A DNA stretch of 64,000 nt, from contig CADARY010000004.1 of the NCBI GenBank assembly GCA_902790375.1, positions 1-64,000 on the forward strand, read 5' to 3'. Each line of letters begins with the position of its first letter. Positions within the stretch are counted from its first letter, which is position 1. Of this stretch, positions 39,992 through 49,852 are shown one piece after another. Under the pieces are notes generated by a model that saw only the letters and a list, made by a program, of their open reading frames with translations, had not been told where the DNA came from and made no database searches. The stretch comes from Oscillospiraceae bacterium (GTDB lineage Bacteria > Bacillota > Clostridia > Oscillospirales > Oscillospiraceae). The position numbers were made by a program, and so were the translations under genes.

Positions 39992-42160
39992 ATGGCGCTC
40001 AAGCGTGACAAACAGCAGATCCGGGATATCCTGATGCTCATCGAGCAGTGCGACGCGGACGTGGCCGATATCGCCTCCCAGGAGGCGCTGCAGCAGGCGG
40101 CCGCGGCGGAGGCGATGAGACGCCTCGGCGAGAAGGAGCTGTCCGGCATCCTGCGCGGGATGGATGTGGAGAGCATCAACCGCGACAGGCTGGGGCTGCG
40201 CGTGGCATCCCTGCGCGCTGCCGGCATTGAGAATATGGAGCAGCTCTGCGCCCTGTCGGCCGATGACATCAATGCCGTCCGGGGCATCGGAGACGAGGCG
40301 GCCTGGCTCATTTATACCATGGCGGGCCGCATCCGGCGGGAGGCGGAGACGGGCCTGAAGCTGCGCGTCAGTCTGGACGACAGAAACGCGGACGCGACAA
40401 GGCTGCTGCTCACGGCCAAAGCCGCGATGGAGACCGACGCCGCCATACGCGAGGCACAGGCGCTCTATCGGGACTACCATGACTCCCTTGCCGCGGCGTA
40501 TCTGGACGCAAAGCCCGCCGCCGGGAGTGTCGGCTGGCTGTTCCTGCCGGGGGAGAAAAAGCAGCGCGCCCTCGACGCGGCCCTCTATCTCTATGAGCTT
40601 CTGGCCGGGGAGTACGGCGCGCGCGTGCGGGCGGTGACAAAGGCTTACGATGCCCGGCAGATCCCGGATGAAGCGGGCGTGTGGGAGGATTTCAGAAAAA
40701 ACAGCGCGGCCTATTATGCCAGGCTCGACGCCTTTGCCCGCGCCCTCAACACCAGGATCGACAACAGCTACAGCGGCCTGCCGGAGGAGCTGGTGCGTCA
40801 GGTGGAGATGGAGCCCATCCATGTGGAAGAGCTTCACGCCGTCCTGCGCGGATACCAGGAGTTCGGCGTGCGTTACATCCTGCGCCAGGGCAATGTCCTG
40901 CTGGGCGATGAGATGGGCCTTGGCAAGACGGTGCAGGCCATCGCCGCCATGGTGTCGCTCCATGCCCGGGGAGCCACGCACTTCATGGTCGTCTGTCCGG
41001 CAAGCGTGCTGGTCAACTGGTGCCGCGAGATCCGGAGCTTCTGCGAGCTCCCGGCCACGGCCATCCGCGGCGGGGACCGGCATGCCGTCATGCGCTGGCT
41101 GGAGCAGGGCGGCATTGCGGTCACCACCTATGAATCCATCAGCCGCTTTGCCCTGCCGGAGGACTTCCGCTTTTCCATGATCGTTGCGGACGAGGCGCAT
41201 TACGCGAAAAACCCTGCGACAAGGCGCACCCAGGCCCTGCTGCTTCTGCGCCGCCGGGCGGAGCGAGTCGTGTTCATGACAGGCACGCCGCTTGAGAATC
41301 GGGTGGACGAGATGTGCTTTCTCGTCTCCTGCCTGCGCCCGGATATCGCAGGGCAGCTGCGGGAGATGAAATACATCTCCTCGGCGCCGCAGTTTCGGGA
41401 GAAACTGGCCCCGGTTTATCTCAGGCGTACCCGGGACGATGTGCTGCAGGAGCTGCCGGAGCTCATCGAGAAGGAGCAGTGGTGCGAGCTGGGACCGGAG
41501 GAGCGGCGGATGTATCTGCTCGCGGTTTCGGCGGAAAACTTCATGGCCATGCGCCAGGTTTCCTGGGACGTGGGGGATCTGAGAAAGTCCTCCAAAGCGG
41601 TACGGCTTCTGGAGCTGTGCCGGGAGGCAGAGGAGGACGGGCGAAAGGTCATCGTCTTTTCCTATTTCCGGGAGACGATACGCGCTGTCTGCCAGCTTCT
41701 GGGCAGGCGCGCCCTGGAGCCCATCACGGGCGCGGTGTCGCCGCAGCGCCGCCAGCAGCTTGTGGACGCCTTCACCGCCGCCGAGGAAGGCAAGGTCCTG
41801 GTCTGCCAGGTGCAGGCCGGCGGCACGGGTCTCAATGTCCAGGCGGCAAGCGTCATCATCTTCTGCGAGCCGCAGATCAAGCCCTCTGCCGAGAAGCAGG
41901 CCATCTCCCGCGCCTACCGTATGGGGCAGGTCCGCTCGGTGCTGGTGCACAGGCTTCTGTGCGACAACACCGTGGACGAGCGGATCCTGGAGCTTTTGCG
42001 GGCCAAGCAGGAGCTCTTCGATACCTTTGCCGGGGAATCCACCGCAGGCAGCGAATACATCAAGGCCGAGCAGAGCATCGGCGCCGCCGTCATTCAGATG
42101 GAAAAGGAGCGCCTTGCGGAAGAGCTCATGACGACGGAGCATGAAAAAAGCGGAGACTGA
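39992..42160 (+). CDS. SNF2-family DEAD/DEAH helicase with N-terminal HhH-like domain
   Basis: The 722-residue protein is an Swi2/Snf2 ATPase: motif I GDEMGLGKTVQAIAAM (about 306-321), motif II VADEAHYAKNP, motif III FMTGTPLENRVDEM, and motifs V-VI QAGGTGLNVQAASVIIFCEP and QAISRAYRMGQ. The N-terminal 110 residues contain an HhH-like LSADDINAVRGIGDEAAWLI. Such proteins move along DNA or remodel protein-DNA complexes. GGAGGG precedes ATG 39992. The 3' end of the gene lies within the terminator stem. Confidence 0.9.
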   Translation: MALKRDKQQIRDILMLIEQCDADVADIASQEALQQAAAAEAMRRLGEKELSGILRGMDVESINRDRLGLRVASLRAAGIENMEQLCALSADDINAVRGIGDEAAWLIYTMAGRIRREAETGLKLRVSLDDRNADATRLLLTAKAAMETDAAIREAQALYRDYHDSLAAAYLDAKPAAGSVGWLFLPGEKKQRALDAALYLYELLAGEYGARVRAVTKAYDARQIPDEAGVWEDFRKNSAAYYARLDAFARALNTRIDNSYSGLPEELVRQVEMEPIHVEELHAVLRGYQEFGVRYILRQGNVLLGDEMGLGKTVQAIAAMVSLHARGATHFMVVCPASVLVNWCREIRSFCELPATAIRGGDRHAVMRWLEQGGIAVTTYESISRFALPEDFRFSMIVADEAHYAKNPATRRTQALLLLRRRAERVVFMTGTPLENRVDEMCFLVSCLRPDIAGQLREMKYISSAPQFREKLAPVYLRRTRDDVLQELPELIEKEQWCELGPEERRMYLLAVSAENFMAMRQVSWDVGDLRKSSKAVRLLELCREAEEDGRKVIVFSYFRETIRAVCQLLGRRALEPITGAVSPQRRQQLVDAFTAAEEGKVLVCQVQAGGTGLNVQAASVIIFCEPQIKPSAEKQAISRAYRMGQVRSVLVHRLLCDNTVDERILELLRAKQELFDTFAGESTAGSEYIKAEQSIGAAVIQMEKERLAEELMTTEHEKSGD

Positions 42161-42184
42161 AACCAGCCTCTGCTTTTTTCATGC
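42139..42184. terminator. Terminator overlapping the SNF2 gene end
   Basis: GCATGAAAAAAGCGGAG (42139-42155) pairs with CTCTGCTTTTTTCATGC (42168-42184). The stem includes A and T tracts, so it can work in both directions. Confidence 0.85.
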
Positions 42185-42206
42185 TGATACGATTCAGGGG
42201 ATCGTA

Positions 42207-42554
42207 TCACAGCGCCGCTTCCCAGTCCTTCTCCCTGAAGCCGGGGATCACGGTCTCGCCGCTGACAAGAAGCGGGCGCTTGACGAGCATCCCGTCGCCT
42301 GCAAGCAGCCTGAGCTGCTCCTCCTCGGACATGGCGTCGAGCCTGTCCTTCAGCCCGAGCTCCCGATACAGCATGCCGCTGGTGTTGAAAAAGCGCCTGA
42401 GCGGCAGGCCGCTTTTCTTCCACCAGGCGGAAAGCTCCTCATAGCTCGGGTGCTCCTCCTTGATCGGGCGCACGGTATACTCGGCCTTCTTCTCGTCCAG
42501 CCATCGGAGCGCCTTGCGGCAGGTGGTGCATTTGTCATAGCATAGAACGGTCAT
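42207..42554 (-). CDS. ArsC/Spx family thioredoxin-fold protein
   Basis: The 115-residue protein begins TVLCYDKCTTCRKALRWLDE, with the CxxC/CxxCxK motif of Spx/YffB-like proteins. Later motifs are EELSAWWKKSGLPLRRFFNT and LVKRPLLVSG (with the conserved cis-Pro region). It is either a Spx-type regulator or an arsenate-reductase-like enzyme; without ars neighbours Spx/YffB-like is more likely. AAGGAGG precedes ATG 42554. Confidence 0.9.
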   Translation of the reverse strand: MTVLCYDKCTTCRKALRWLDEKKAEYTVRPIKEEHPSYEELSAWWKKSGLPLRRFFNTSGMLYRELGLKDRLDAMSEEEQLRLLAGDGMLVKRPLLVSGETVIPGFREKDWEAAL

Positions 42555-42619
42555 GGCAGATTGCCTCCTTTTTTTGAATATCATACCACATCGCTGAATA
42601 TTGGACAATACAGAAAAGT

Positions 42620-42651
42620 GTTTTTACACAAAACGCAATGTGTGAAAAAAC
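42620..42651 (+). promoter_or_regulatory. Possible TetR operator
   Basis: GTTTTTACACA (42620-42630) and TGTGTGAAAAAAC (42639-42651) form an imperfect inverted repeat upstream of a TATAAT at 42677-42682 and the TetR gene, so autoregulation is plausible. Confidence 0.35.
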
Positions 42652-42731
42652 TATTCCCTTTGCGCGGCCAATGTGGTATAATTCAAAACGGCCTATCCCT
42701 ACGTTTAAACTCGGAATCCAGGAGGATCGTT

Positions 42732-43289
42732 ATGGCCAGTTCAACGAAAAAAGCGCTCGCGGATGCACTGAAAAAAATGATGGCCATCAAGCCGATCGAC
42801 AGGATCACGGTCAATGACCTGGTGGAGAGCTGCGGCGTCAGCCGCCAGACCTTCTATTATCACTTTGACGATGTATATGATCTGCTGGAGTGGGTCTTTG
42901 AAGAGGACGCCAATGCAAACCTCCCGAGTGAAGTGGTATATGACAACTGGAAGCACGACGTTATGCTCTGGTTCAAATACCTCTCGGACAATTCCGCCTT
43001 CGCGCTGAACGTCTATAATTCCAACAGCCGCATGTATATGCTGCGCTATATCCGCAGCCGCCTGCGCGACTGTATCCGCAGCTTTTCCGAGATCGTGGCG
43101 GAGGATCGCTCCATCGACCGGCAGGATTTTGAGTTCATTGTGGAGTTCTATTCCCACACCGTCGTGGGCCTGATCGCCCAGTGGATGGATCAGGGGATGC
43201 AGCTTCCGAAGGAGATCACGACAGACAAGGTCCTGCGGGTCCTCGACAACAGCATCGAGAACATCATGGCGAGATTTGAGAAAAGCTGA
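42732..43289 (+). CDS. TetR family transcriptional regulator (DhaS-like)
   Basis: The 185-residue protein has the TetR DNA-binding head: RITVNDLVESCGVSRQTFYY followed by HFDDVYDLLEWVF (about 24-58). The rest is a helical ligand and dimer domain with YSHTVVGLIAQWMDQGM, which resembles the TetR_C DhaS/C33 family. GGAGG at 42721-42725 precedes ATG 42732. It is divergent from the ArsC/Spx-like gene, a possible target. Confidence 0.92.
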   Translation: MASSTKKALADALKKMMAIKPIDRITVNDLVESCGVSRQTFYYHFDDVYDLLEWVFEEDANANLPSEVVYDNWKHDVMLWFKYLSDNSAFALNVYNSNSRMYMLRYIRSRLRDCIRSFSEIVAEDRSIDRQDFEFIVEFYSHTVVGLIAQWMDQGMQLPKEITTDKVLRVLDNSIENIMARFEKS

Positions 43290-43329
43290 AAGAAAGGCGC
43301 TGCCTGAAAGCCGTTCAATATCCGGGGAT

Positions 43330-43365
43330 GCGGGGGTCGATCTGGGGATCGGCCCCCACGCTTTT
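43330..43365 (+). terminator. Terminator after the TetR gene
   Basis: GCGGGGGTCGATC pairs with GATCGGCCCCCACGC, followed by TTTT at 43362-43365. Confidence 0.8.
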
Positions 43366-43418
43366 CCGGCAGACGGCACTGTCTTTTTAAATTTACTTGT
43401 TAAAACGCGTTCTGGCAG

Positions 43419-43447
43419 TTGAAAGAGGACGGAAAATGCGGTATAAT
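43419..43447 (+). promoter_or_regulatory. Promoter of the deacylase-uvrA unit
   Basis: TTGAAA (43419-43424) and a perfect TATAAT (43442-43447), spacing 17 bp, 41 bp before the GTG start. Confidence 0.8.
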
Positions 43448-43488
43448 CAATCAGTTACAGTAATCAAACGAAAGGGGCGACACGGACT

Positions 43489-43965
43489 GTGGCGGACAAT
43501 AAAACCAACGTCATGCGTGTGCTTGAACAGAAGAAAATCCCCTACACTGCCCACAGCTATCCCCACGGGGAGGAGGCGGTGGACGGCGTGACAGTCGCAA
43601 AGCTCACGGGGCTTGACCCGGCCTGCGTCTTCAAAACCCTCGTGACCTGCGGAGCCAGTAAGAAAAACTACGTCTTCGTGATCCCCGTGGCGGAGGAGCT
43701 GGATCTCAAAAAAGCCGCCAGGGCTGCCGGGGAAAAGTCCATTGCCATGATCCATGTCAGCGAGATCAACGCCCTGACGGGATACGTGCGCGGCGGCTGC
43801 TCGCCTGTCGGGATGAAAAAACAGTTCGAGACCTTTTATCATGACAGCTGCCTTGGGCTTGAAAGTATGGCCGTCAGCGCCGGGAAGATCGGCGCTCAGG
43901 TGGAGCTTGCGCCCGCAGCGCTCATCGCCCTTACCCGCGGAAGGACCGCAGATTTGATCGTTTAG
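43489..43965 (+). CDS. ybaK: Cys-tRNA(Pro)/Cys-tRNA(Cys) deacylase YbaK/EbsC
   Basis: The 158-residue protein matches YbaK, which hydrolyses Cys mis-attached to tRNA(Pro). Signatures are [20 protein letters not shown], the catalytic-lysine region [15 protein letters not shown], and [14 protein letters not shown]. It starts with GTG 43489 behind AAAGGGG. uvrA follows 11 bp after the stop and is probably in the same transcript. Confidence 0.95.
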   Translation: MADNKTNVMRVLEQKKIPYTAHSYPHGEEAVDGVTVAKLTGLDPACVFKTLVTCGASKKNYVFVIPVAEELDLKKAARAAGEKSIAMIHVSEINALTGYVRGGCSPVGMKKQFETFYHDSCLGLESMAVSAGKIGAQVELAPAALIALTRGRTADLIV

Positions 43966-43976
43966 GAGAATCACGT

Positions 43977-46802
43977 ATGCTGCAGAACAGCATTTTTATC
44001 AAAGGCGCCCGTGAAAACAATCTGAAGAATATCGACGTGGAGATCCCCCGGGACAAGCTCGTGGTCATCACGGGCCTCTCCGGCAGCGGGAAATCGAGCC
44101 TCGCCTTCGACACCATCTATGCCGAGGGCCAGCGCCGCTATGTGGAGAGCCTGAGCTCCTATGCCCGGATGTTCCTCGGACAGATGGACAAGCCGGACGT
44201 GGACTATATCGAGGGCCTGTCGCCCGCCATCTCCATTGACCAGAAGACCACCTCCAAAAACCCCCGTTCCACCGTCGGCACGGTGACGGAGATCCATGAC
44301 TATATGCGCCTTCTCTGGGCGCGCATCGGCGTGCCGCATTGCCCCAAATGCGGCAAGGAGATCCGGCAGCAGTCCATTGACCAGATCGTGGACCGTATCA
44401 TGGCCCTGCCGGAGGGGTCGCGTCTGCAGCTCCTCTCCCCGGTGATCCGCGGGAAGAAGGGGGAGCATATCAAGGTTCTGGAGGACGCGAAGAAATCCGG
44501 CTATGTGCGCGCGCGCATCGACGGCATCGTCTATGATCTGGGCGAGGAGATCCGCCTTGAGAAGAACAAGAAGCACAATATCGAGATCATTGTGGACCGC
44601 CTGATCCTCAAGCCCGAGATCGTGCGCCGCCTGACGGACTCTGCCGAGACGGCCCTGGCCCTCTCCGGCGGCATCCTCTATGTGGACGCCGGAGGGGACG
44701 AGCTTCTGAGCTTTTCACAGAACTACGCGTGCGAGGACTGCGGCATCTCCATTGAAGAGCTGGCGCCGCGCCTTTTCTCCTTCAACAATCCCCACGGCGC
44801 CTGCCCGACCTGTACGGGCCTCGGCGTACAGCTTCTGGTGGACCCGGAGCTCATTATGCCAAACCCCAGCCTGTCTGTCATGGACGGGGGGATCGTGGCC
44901 TCCGGCTGGAACAACATCAAGGGAGACTCCATCTCCAAGATGTATTTCGAAGCCCTGTCGAAGCGCTATCGCTTCAAGCTGACAGATCCCCTGAAGGATC
45001 TCTCAAAAGAGGCTATGGACGCCATCCTCTACGGCACAAAGGGGGAGCCCCTGCAGCTTCGCTATGAGCGGAACGAGGGCTACGGCGTCATCAAGCGGGA
45101 GTTTGAGGGCATCGTCACGAACCTTGAACGCCGCTACCGGGAGACGCAGAGCCCGGCCATGCGCGCCGATATCGAGGAGTGCATGGCGGAGGTGGAGTGC
45201 CCGGAGTGCCATGGACAGCGGCTCAAGAAAACCGCCCTCGCCGTCACGGTGGGCGGGATGAGCATAGCGGAGTTTTCCGACCTCTCGGTCGTGAAGGCCA
45301 TGGACTTTATCGAGAATCTCACCCTCAGCGAGAAGGACCGTCTCATTGCGGAGCGGATTTTGAAGGAGATCCGCGCCCGCCTCGGCTTTCTCACAAGCGT
45401 GGGTCTCGGCTATCTCACGCTCTCCCGCTCAGCCGCGACCCTCTCCGGCGGCGAGACCCAGCGCATCCGCCTTGCCACGCAGATCGGCTCGAGCCTGATG
45501 GGGGTGCTTTATATCCTCGACGAGCCGAGCATCGGCCTGCACCAGCGGGATAACGAAAAGCTCCTCCGGACCCTGCGGCAGCTGCGCGACCTCGGCAACA
45601 CCCTGATCGTGGTGGAGCATGACGAGGAGACCATGCGCGCTGCCGACTATGTGATCGACATCGGCCCCGGCGCGGGCGTCAACGGCGGCACCGTCGTCGC
45701 CGCGGGCAGTATCGAAGATATCTGTGCCTGCCCGCAATCCGTCACAGGCCAGTATCTGAGCGGCAAAAAGTCCATCCCCGTCCCGCGTGAGCGGCGGAAG
45801 GGGAACGGACACAGCCTTCTTATTCGCGGGGCGCGGGAGAATAACCTCAAGAACATCGACGTGGAGATCCCGCTCGGGCAGTTCGTGTGCGTGACGGGGG
45901 TTTCCGGCAGCGGCAAATCATCCCTGATCAACGAGGTGCTCTATAAGACCCTCGCCGCGGTCAAGAACCGCGTCAAGGTGCGCCCCGGCAAGAGCGACGG
46001 CATTGACGGTCTGGAGTATGTGGACAAGGTGATCGCCCTGGACCAGAGTCCCATCGGACGCACGCCGCGCTCCAATCCCGCGACCTACACCGGCGTCTTC
46101 AACGATATCCGCGATCTCTTTGCCTCCACGCAGGACGCGAAGCTGCGCGGCTACGGACAGGGGCGCTTCTCCTTCAACGTCAAGGGCGGGCGCTGCGAGG
46201 CCTGCAGCGGGGACGGTCTGATCAAGGTCGAGATGCACTTTCTCCCCGACGTGTTTGTACCCTGCGATGTGTGCGGCGGCAAGCGCTATAACCGCGAGAC
46301 CCTGGAGGTCAAATACAAGGGGAAGAGCATTGCGGACGTGCTGGACATGACGGTGGAGGAGGCCTGCGGCTTCTTTGCAAACCAGCAGAAAATCCTGCGC
46401 AAGATCGAAACGCTCTATGACGTGGGCCTCGGCTACGTGAAGCTGGGCCAGTCCAGCACCACCCTCTCCGGCGGCGAGGCGCAGCGCGTCAAGCTCGCCA
46501 CCGAGCTCTCCAGGCGCAGCACCGGCCAGACGGTCTATGTGCTCGATGAGCCGACCACAGGCCTGCATATCGCCGATGTGCACCGGCTCGTCAACATCCT
46601 GGACAAGCTTGTGGACGCGGGCAACACCGTCGTCGTCATCGAGCATAATCTGGATGTCATCAAGGTGGCCGACACGGTGATCGACCTGGGACCGGAGGGG
46701 GGCGACCAGGGCGGAAATCTGGTCTTCTTCGGCACCCCGGAGGACTGCGCCAAATGTGAGGCGAGCTTTACAGGGCGCTTTTTGAAGCCCTGCTTACGAT
46801 GA
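43977..46802 (+). CDS. uvrA: Excinuclease ABC subunit A
   Basis: The 941-residue ABC ATPase recognises DNA damage with UvrB. First Walker [21 protein letters not shown]; second: [19 protein letters not shown] signatures are [16 protein letters not shown] and [15 protein letters not shown]. Zinc modules include [19 protein letters not shown] and [16 protein letters not shown]. Full length for the family. GGAG precedes ATG 43977. uvrB is not in the window. Confidence 0.98.
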   Translation: MLQNSIFIKGARENNLKNIDVEIPRDKLVVITGLSGSGKSSLAFDTIYAEGQRRYVESLSSYARMFLGQMDKPDVDYIEGLSPAISIDQKTTSKNPRSTVGTVTEIHDYMRLLWARIGVPHCPKCGKEIRQQSIDQIVDRIMALPEGSRLQLLSPVIRGKKGEHIKVLEDAKKSGYVRARIDGIVYDLGEEIRLEKNKKHNIEIIVDRLILKPEIVRRLTDSAETALALSGGILYVDAGGDELLSFSQNYACEDCGISIEELAPRLFSFNNPHGACPTCTGLGVQLLVDPELIMPNPSLSVMDGGIVASGWNNIKGDSISKMYFEALSKRYRFKLTDPLKDLSKEAMDAILYGTKGEPLQLRYERNEGYGVIKREFEGIVTNLERRYRETQSPAMRADIEECMAEVECPECHGQRLKKTALAVTVGGMSIAEFSDLSVVKAMDFIENLTLSEKDRLIAERILKEIRARLGFLTSVGLGYLTLSRSAATLSGGETQRIRLATQIGSSLMGVLYILDEPSIGLHQRDNEKLLRTLRQLRDLGNTLIVVEHDEETMRAADYVIDIGPGAGVNGGTVVAAGSIEDICACPQSVTGQYLSGKKSIPVPRERRKGNGHSLLIRGARENNLKNIDVEIPLGQFVCVTGVSGSGKSSLINEVLYKTLAAVKNRVKVRPGKSDGIDGLEYVDKVIALDQSPIGRTPRSNPATYTGVFNDIRDLFASTQDAKLRGYGQGRFSFNVKGGRCEACSGDGLIKVEMHFLPDVFVPCDVCGGKRYNRETLEVKYKGKSIADVLDMTVEEACGFFANQQKILRKIETLYDVGLGYVKLGQSSTTLSGGEAQRVKLATELSRRSTGQTVYVLDEPTTGLHIADVHRLVNILDKLVDAGNTVVVIEHNLDVIKVADTVIDLGPEGGDQGGNLVFFGTPEDCAKCEASFTGRFLKPCLR

Positions 46803-46971
46803 AAGCTGACGCTTCCATCGTAAAATTTGATTCAAACGCGTCATTCTCGCCGCTGACGCGGCAACCGAATGACATGCGTGGAAATCCCCATGCCGACAGG
46901 GCTTTTCATTTATCGTGGTGCGGTATTGCCGCATGGGGATTTACGGATAATACTTGACGGCGAGGTGGCCC
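46803..46971. repeat. Intergenic region with a long inverted repeat
   Basis: AAATCCCCATGC (46882-46893) and GCATGGGGATTT (46931-46942) form a perfect 12-bp stem around a 37-base loop, ending 29 bp before the recD2 start. It lacks a T run, so it is not a simple terminator. Nothing else is seen here. Confidence 0.5.
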
Positions 46972-49191
46972 ATGGATCAGGAACTGGATTACCAGGAGCT
47001 CTCCGGGACCGTAGAGACGGTCATCTTTAAAAACGAGGAAAACGGTTATACTGTTCTAAGACTCCGAAACGACAGCGGCGAGACGGTCACGGTCGTCGGC
47101 TGCTTTCCCTTCGCCGCGCCCGGGGAGTCGATGATCCTCTCGGGCGAGTGGATGACGCACAATGTCCACGGCAGGCAGTTCAAGGCCGAGTTTTCCCAGC
47201 GCTTTCTGCCGAGTACCGCCCCGGCGATCTATCAGTTTCTTGCCGGCGGCTCGGTCAAGGGCGTGGGCCCCGCTATGGCGTCGCTGATCGTGGACCGCTT
47301 CGGCGAGCGGACCCTGGACGTGATCCTCAACAACCCGCAGGAGCTGACCGGGATCCGCGGCATCAGCTCCGCCAAGGCACAGCAGTTCTCCAAAAGCTTT
47401 CGCCAGCAGGCGGGGCTGCGCATGCTGATGGAGTTTGGCTGCTCCTTCGGTCTGCGCCCGGTTCTTGCCCTCAGGGCTTATAAATATTACGGCGATAAGG
47501 CGCTGGAAGCGCTGCGGGAAAACCCCTACCTGCTCTGCAGCTCCCTCGTCGGCGGCAGCTTTCGCGAGGCCGACGAGATGGCGATGGGTCTCGGCGTGGG
47601 GGAGAACAGCAAAAACCGCATCGCCGCCGCGATCCTCTTTGAGCTCGTGCACAATACAGGCAACGGCCACTGCTTTATTCCCCGGGAAAAGCTCGCCGCC
47701 GTCACGGCGGAGCTGATCGGTGTGCAGGCGTCGGAGGCGGATGCGTGTATCGGCGAGATGATTGAGGATCTGCGCCTTCGCTATGAGGAGATCGCCGGGG
47801 TCAGGGCCTGCTATCTGCCGGAGCTTTACGAGGCGGAGACCAATGCCGCCGAATGCTTTGCCCGCATGAGCAGGCGGGAATACAGGGAGAAGTTCAATAC
47901 CGAAAAGCTGCTTGAAAGGCTGGAGGTCCAGCAGGGCATACGCTATGCCCCCATGCAGCGGCAGACGCTGGAGCTGGCGCTGAAAAACCAGCTTCTGGTC
48001 ATCACAGGCGGGCCCGGAACCGGCAAGACCACCTCCATCCGCGCAATCCTCGCCATGTTTGACGCGCTTGGCCTCAAGACCCTGCTGTGCGCGCCGACGG
48101 GACGCGCCGCCAAGCGTATGACCGAGCTCACAGGGAGAGAAGCCGCCACGGTCCACCGCATGCTCGGCGCGAAATTCGATGAGGAGGGGAACCGGGTGGT
48201 CTTCACCAAGGATGAGGAGGAGCGTCTGGACTGTGACGCCGTCATCCTGGATGAGTGCTCCATGGTGGATATCCAGCTCATGGACGCGCTGCTGCGGGCC
48301 CTGCCGCCGGATGCGCGGCTCGTGCTGGTGGGCGACGCCGATCAGCTCCCGTCCGTAGGCCCGGGGAACGTGTTTTCCGCTCTGCTTCGAAGCCAGGTGG
48401 TCGCGGCTGTGCGCCTCACGGAGATCTTCCGGCAGAACGAGGGCAGCCGTATCATTCGCAACGCCCATATGATCAATCGCGGCGAGCACCCCGATTTTTC
48501 CGAAAACGCCGGGGATTTCTTCCGGCTCAAAAGAATGCAGGGCGGCAGCTCCGTGGAGACGATCACCGAGCTCTTCGCCGTGCGCCTGCCGGGGAAAATG
48601 CGCATCCCGCCTGAGGAGATCCAGGTGCTTTCCCCCACACGCAAGGGGGAGACCGGCACTGTCAATCTCAACCGCAGGCTGCAGGCGGCGCTCAATCCGC
48701 CCGCGCCCGATAAGAAGGAAAAGCCCTTCGGAGATCTGATCTTCCGCGAGGGGGACCGGGTGATGCAGGTGCGCAACAACTACGATATCCTCTGGCGAAA
48801 CGCCGGCAACACCGAGACGGGCGCCGGCATCTATAACGGCGACATGGGCATCCTGCGCAGGATCGATCCGGAGAACGAGATCCTCACCATCGACTTTGAC
48901 GGGCGCCTTGCAAATTACGGCTTTGACGCGCTGACCGAGCTTGAGCATGCCTGGGCCATCACGGTACATAAGGCGCAGGGCAGCGAGTACCGGGCGGTGA
49001 TCCTCGCCCTCGGCGGCAGCTCTCAGCTGCTGATGACGCGGAGCGTGCTGTACACGGCGGTCACGCGGGCAAAGGAGCTTCTGATCCTCGTGGGGGACGA
49101 TCAGACCGCCCACCAGATGATCGACAACTTCCGCCAGTCGAGGCGCTATACAGCCCTGCGGGTCAGATTGCGGAGGCTTTGCGGTGTATGA
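46972..49191 (+). CDS. recD2: RecD2-type ATP-dependent DNA helicase
   Basis: The 739-residue superfamily 1B helicase has the RecD2 build: an N-terminal OB-like domain (GTVETVIFKNEENGYTVLRL), helix-hairpin-helix region (SVKGVGPAMASLIVDRFGE and GIRGISSAKAQQF), motif I ITGGPGTGKTTSIRAI, motif II VILDECSMVD, motif III VLVGDADQLPSVGPGNV, and C-terminal AITVHKAQGSEYRAVI and YTAVTRAKELL. It acts 5'-3' and is independent of RecBC in such bacteria. ATG 46972, just behind GAGGTGG, is preferred to TTG 46954. comFC overlaps its stop by 4 bp. Confidence 0.95.
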   Translation: MDQELDYQELSGTVETVIFKNEENGYTVLRLRNDSGETVTVVGCFPFAAPGESMILSGEWMTHNVHGRQFKAEFSQRFLPSTAPAIYQFLAGGSVKGVGPAMASLIVDRFGERTLDVILNNPQELTGIRGISSAKAQQFSKSFRQQAGLRMLMEFGCSFGLRPVLALRAYKYYGDKALEALRENPYLLCSSLVGGSFREADEMAMGLGVGENSKNRIAAAILFELVHNTGNGHCFIPREKLAAVTAELIGVQASEADACIGEMIEDLRLRYEEIAGVRACYLPELYEAETNAAECFARMSRREYREKFNTEKLLERLEVQQGIRYAPMQRQTLELALKNQLLVITGGPGTGKTTSIRAILAMFDALGLKTLLCAPTGRAAKRMTELTGREAATVHRMLGAKFDEEGNRVVFTKDEEERLDCDAVILDECSMVDIQLMDALLRALPPDARLVLVGDADQLPSVGPGNVFSALLRSQVVAAVRLTEIFRQNEGSRIIRNAHMINRGEHPDFSENAGDFFRLKRMQGGSSVETITELFAVRLPGKMRIPPEEIQVLSPTRKGETGTVNLNRRLQAALNPPAPDKKEKPFGDLIFREGDRVMQVRNNYDILWRNAGNTETGAGIYNGDMGILRRIDPENEILTIDFDGRLANYGFDALTELEHAWAITVHKAQGSEYRAVILALGGSSQLLMTRSVLYTAVTRAKELLILVGDDQTAHQMIDNFRQSRRYTALRVRLRRLCGV

Positions 49192-49832
49192 AGCGCTTTC
49201 TCGATCGGCTTCTCGACCTTATCTATCCGCCGCGCTGCGCTTTCTGCCGGCGCTTTCTGCGGGAGGGAGAGAACGGCGTCTGCCGCTTCTGCCGAAAGAA
49301 GCATGAGGGGAGAAGCTTTCGCCGGGATCTTCCGCATACAGCCTTCTGCATCGCGCCCTTTCGTTATGAGGGGCCGGTGCGCGAGTCCATCCTGCGCTAC
49401 AAATTCCGCGGTTTGACGGCCTACGGCGCAGCCTATGCGGAATTTCTCGCAAAATGTATTGACGAATCGGGGATTTCCTGCGATAGTATTACATGGGTAC
49501 CCTTGAGCCGCAAACGCCTGCGGTCCCGGGGCTACGATCAGGCCCGCATCCTGGCGGAGGCGACGGCCGAAAGGCTGGGCGCGCCCTGTGAAAAGCTGCT
49601 GGAAAAGCGGGTGGATACCAAGCCCCAGTCGGGGATGGGCGATGCGCAAAGGCGCAGAGAGAATGCCAAAGGCGTCTATGCCTGCTGCGCGCCGGAGAGG
49701 GTCAGGGGTAAACGAATCCTGGTGATTGACGATATCGTCACGACGGGCGCGACCCTGTCCGAGTGCGCCCTGACGCTGAAAAAGGCCGGGTGCGCCGAAG
49801 TCTGGGCCGCCGCGGCCGCCTCAAGGCACTGA
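49188..49832 (+). CDS. comFC: ComF-family protein (phosphoribosyltransferase-like)
   Basis: The 214-residue protein has an N-terminal zinc-finger part (PPRCAFCRRF, VCRFCRKK), a central GPVRESILRYKFRG, and the PRPP-binding loop RILVIDDIVTTGATLSECA. ComFC is needed for DNA uptake during transformation and recombination after uptake. ATG 49188 overlaps the recD2 stop, and GGAGG precedes it; the pairing with a helicase fits DNA processing. Confidence 0.95.
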   Translation: MKRFLDRLLDLIYPPRCAFCRRFLREGENGVCRFCRKKHEGRSFRRDLPHTAFCIAPFRYEGPVRESILRYKFRGLTAYGAAYAEFLAKCIDESGISCDSITWVPLSRKRLRSRGYDQARILAEATAERLGAPCEKLLEKRVDTKPQSGMGDAQRRRENAKGVYACCAPERVRGKRILVIDDIVTTGATLSECALTLKKAGCAEVWAAAAASRH

Positions 49833-49852
49833 GGCGATAGAGGAGATATAGA

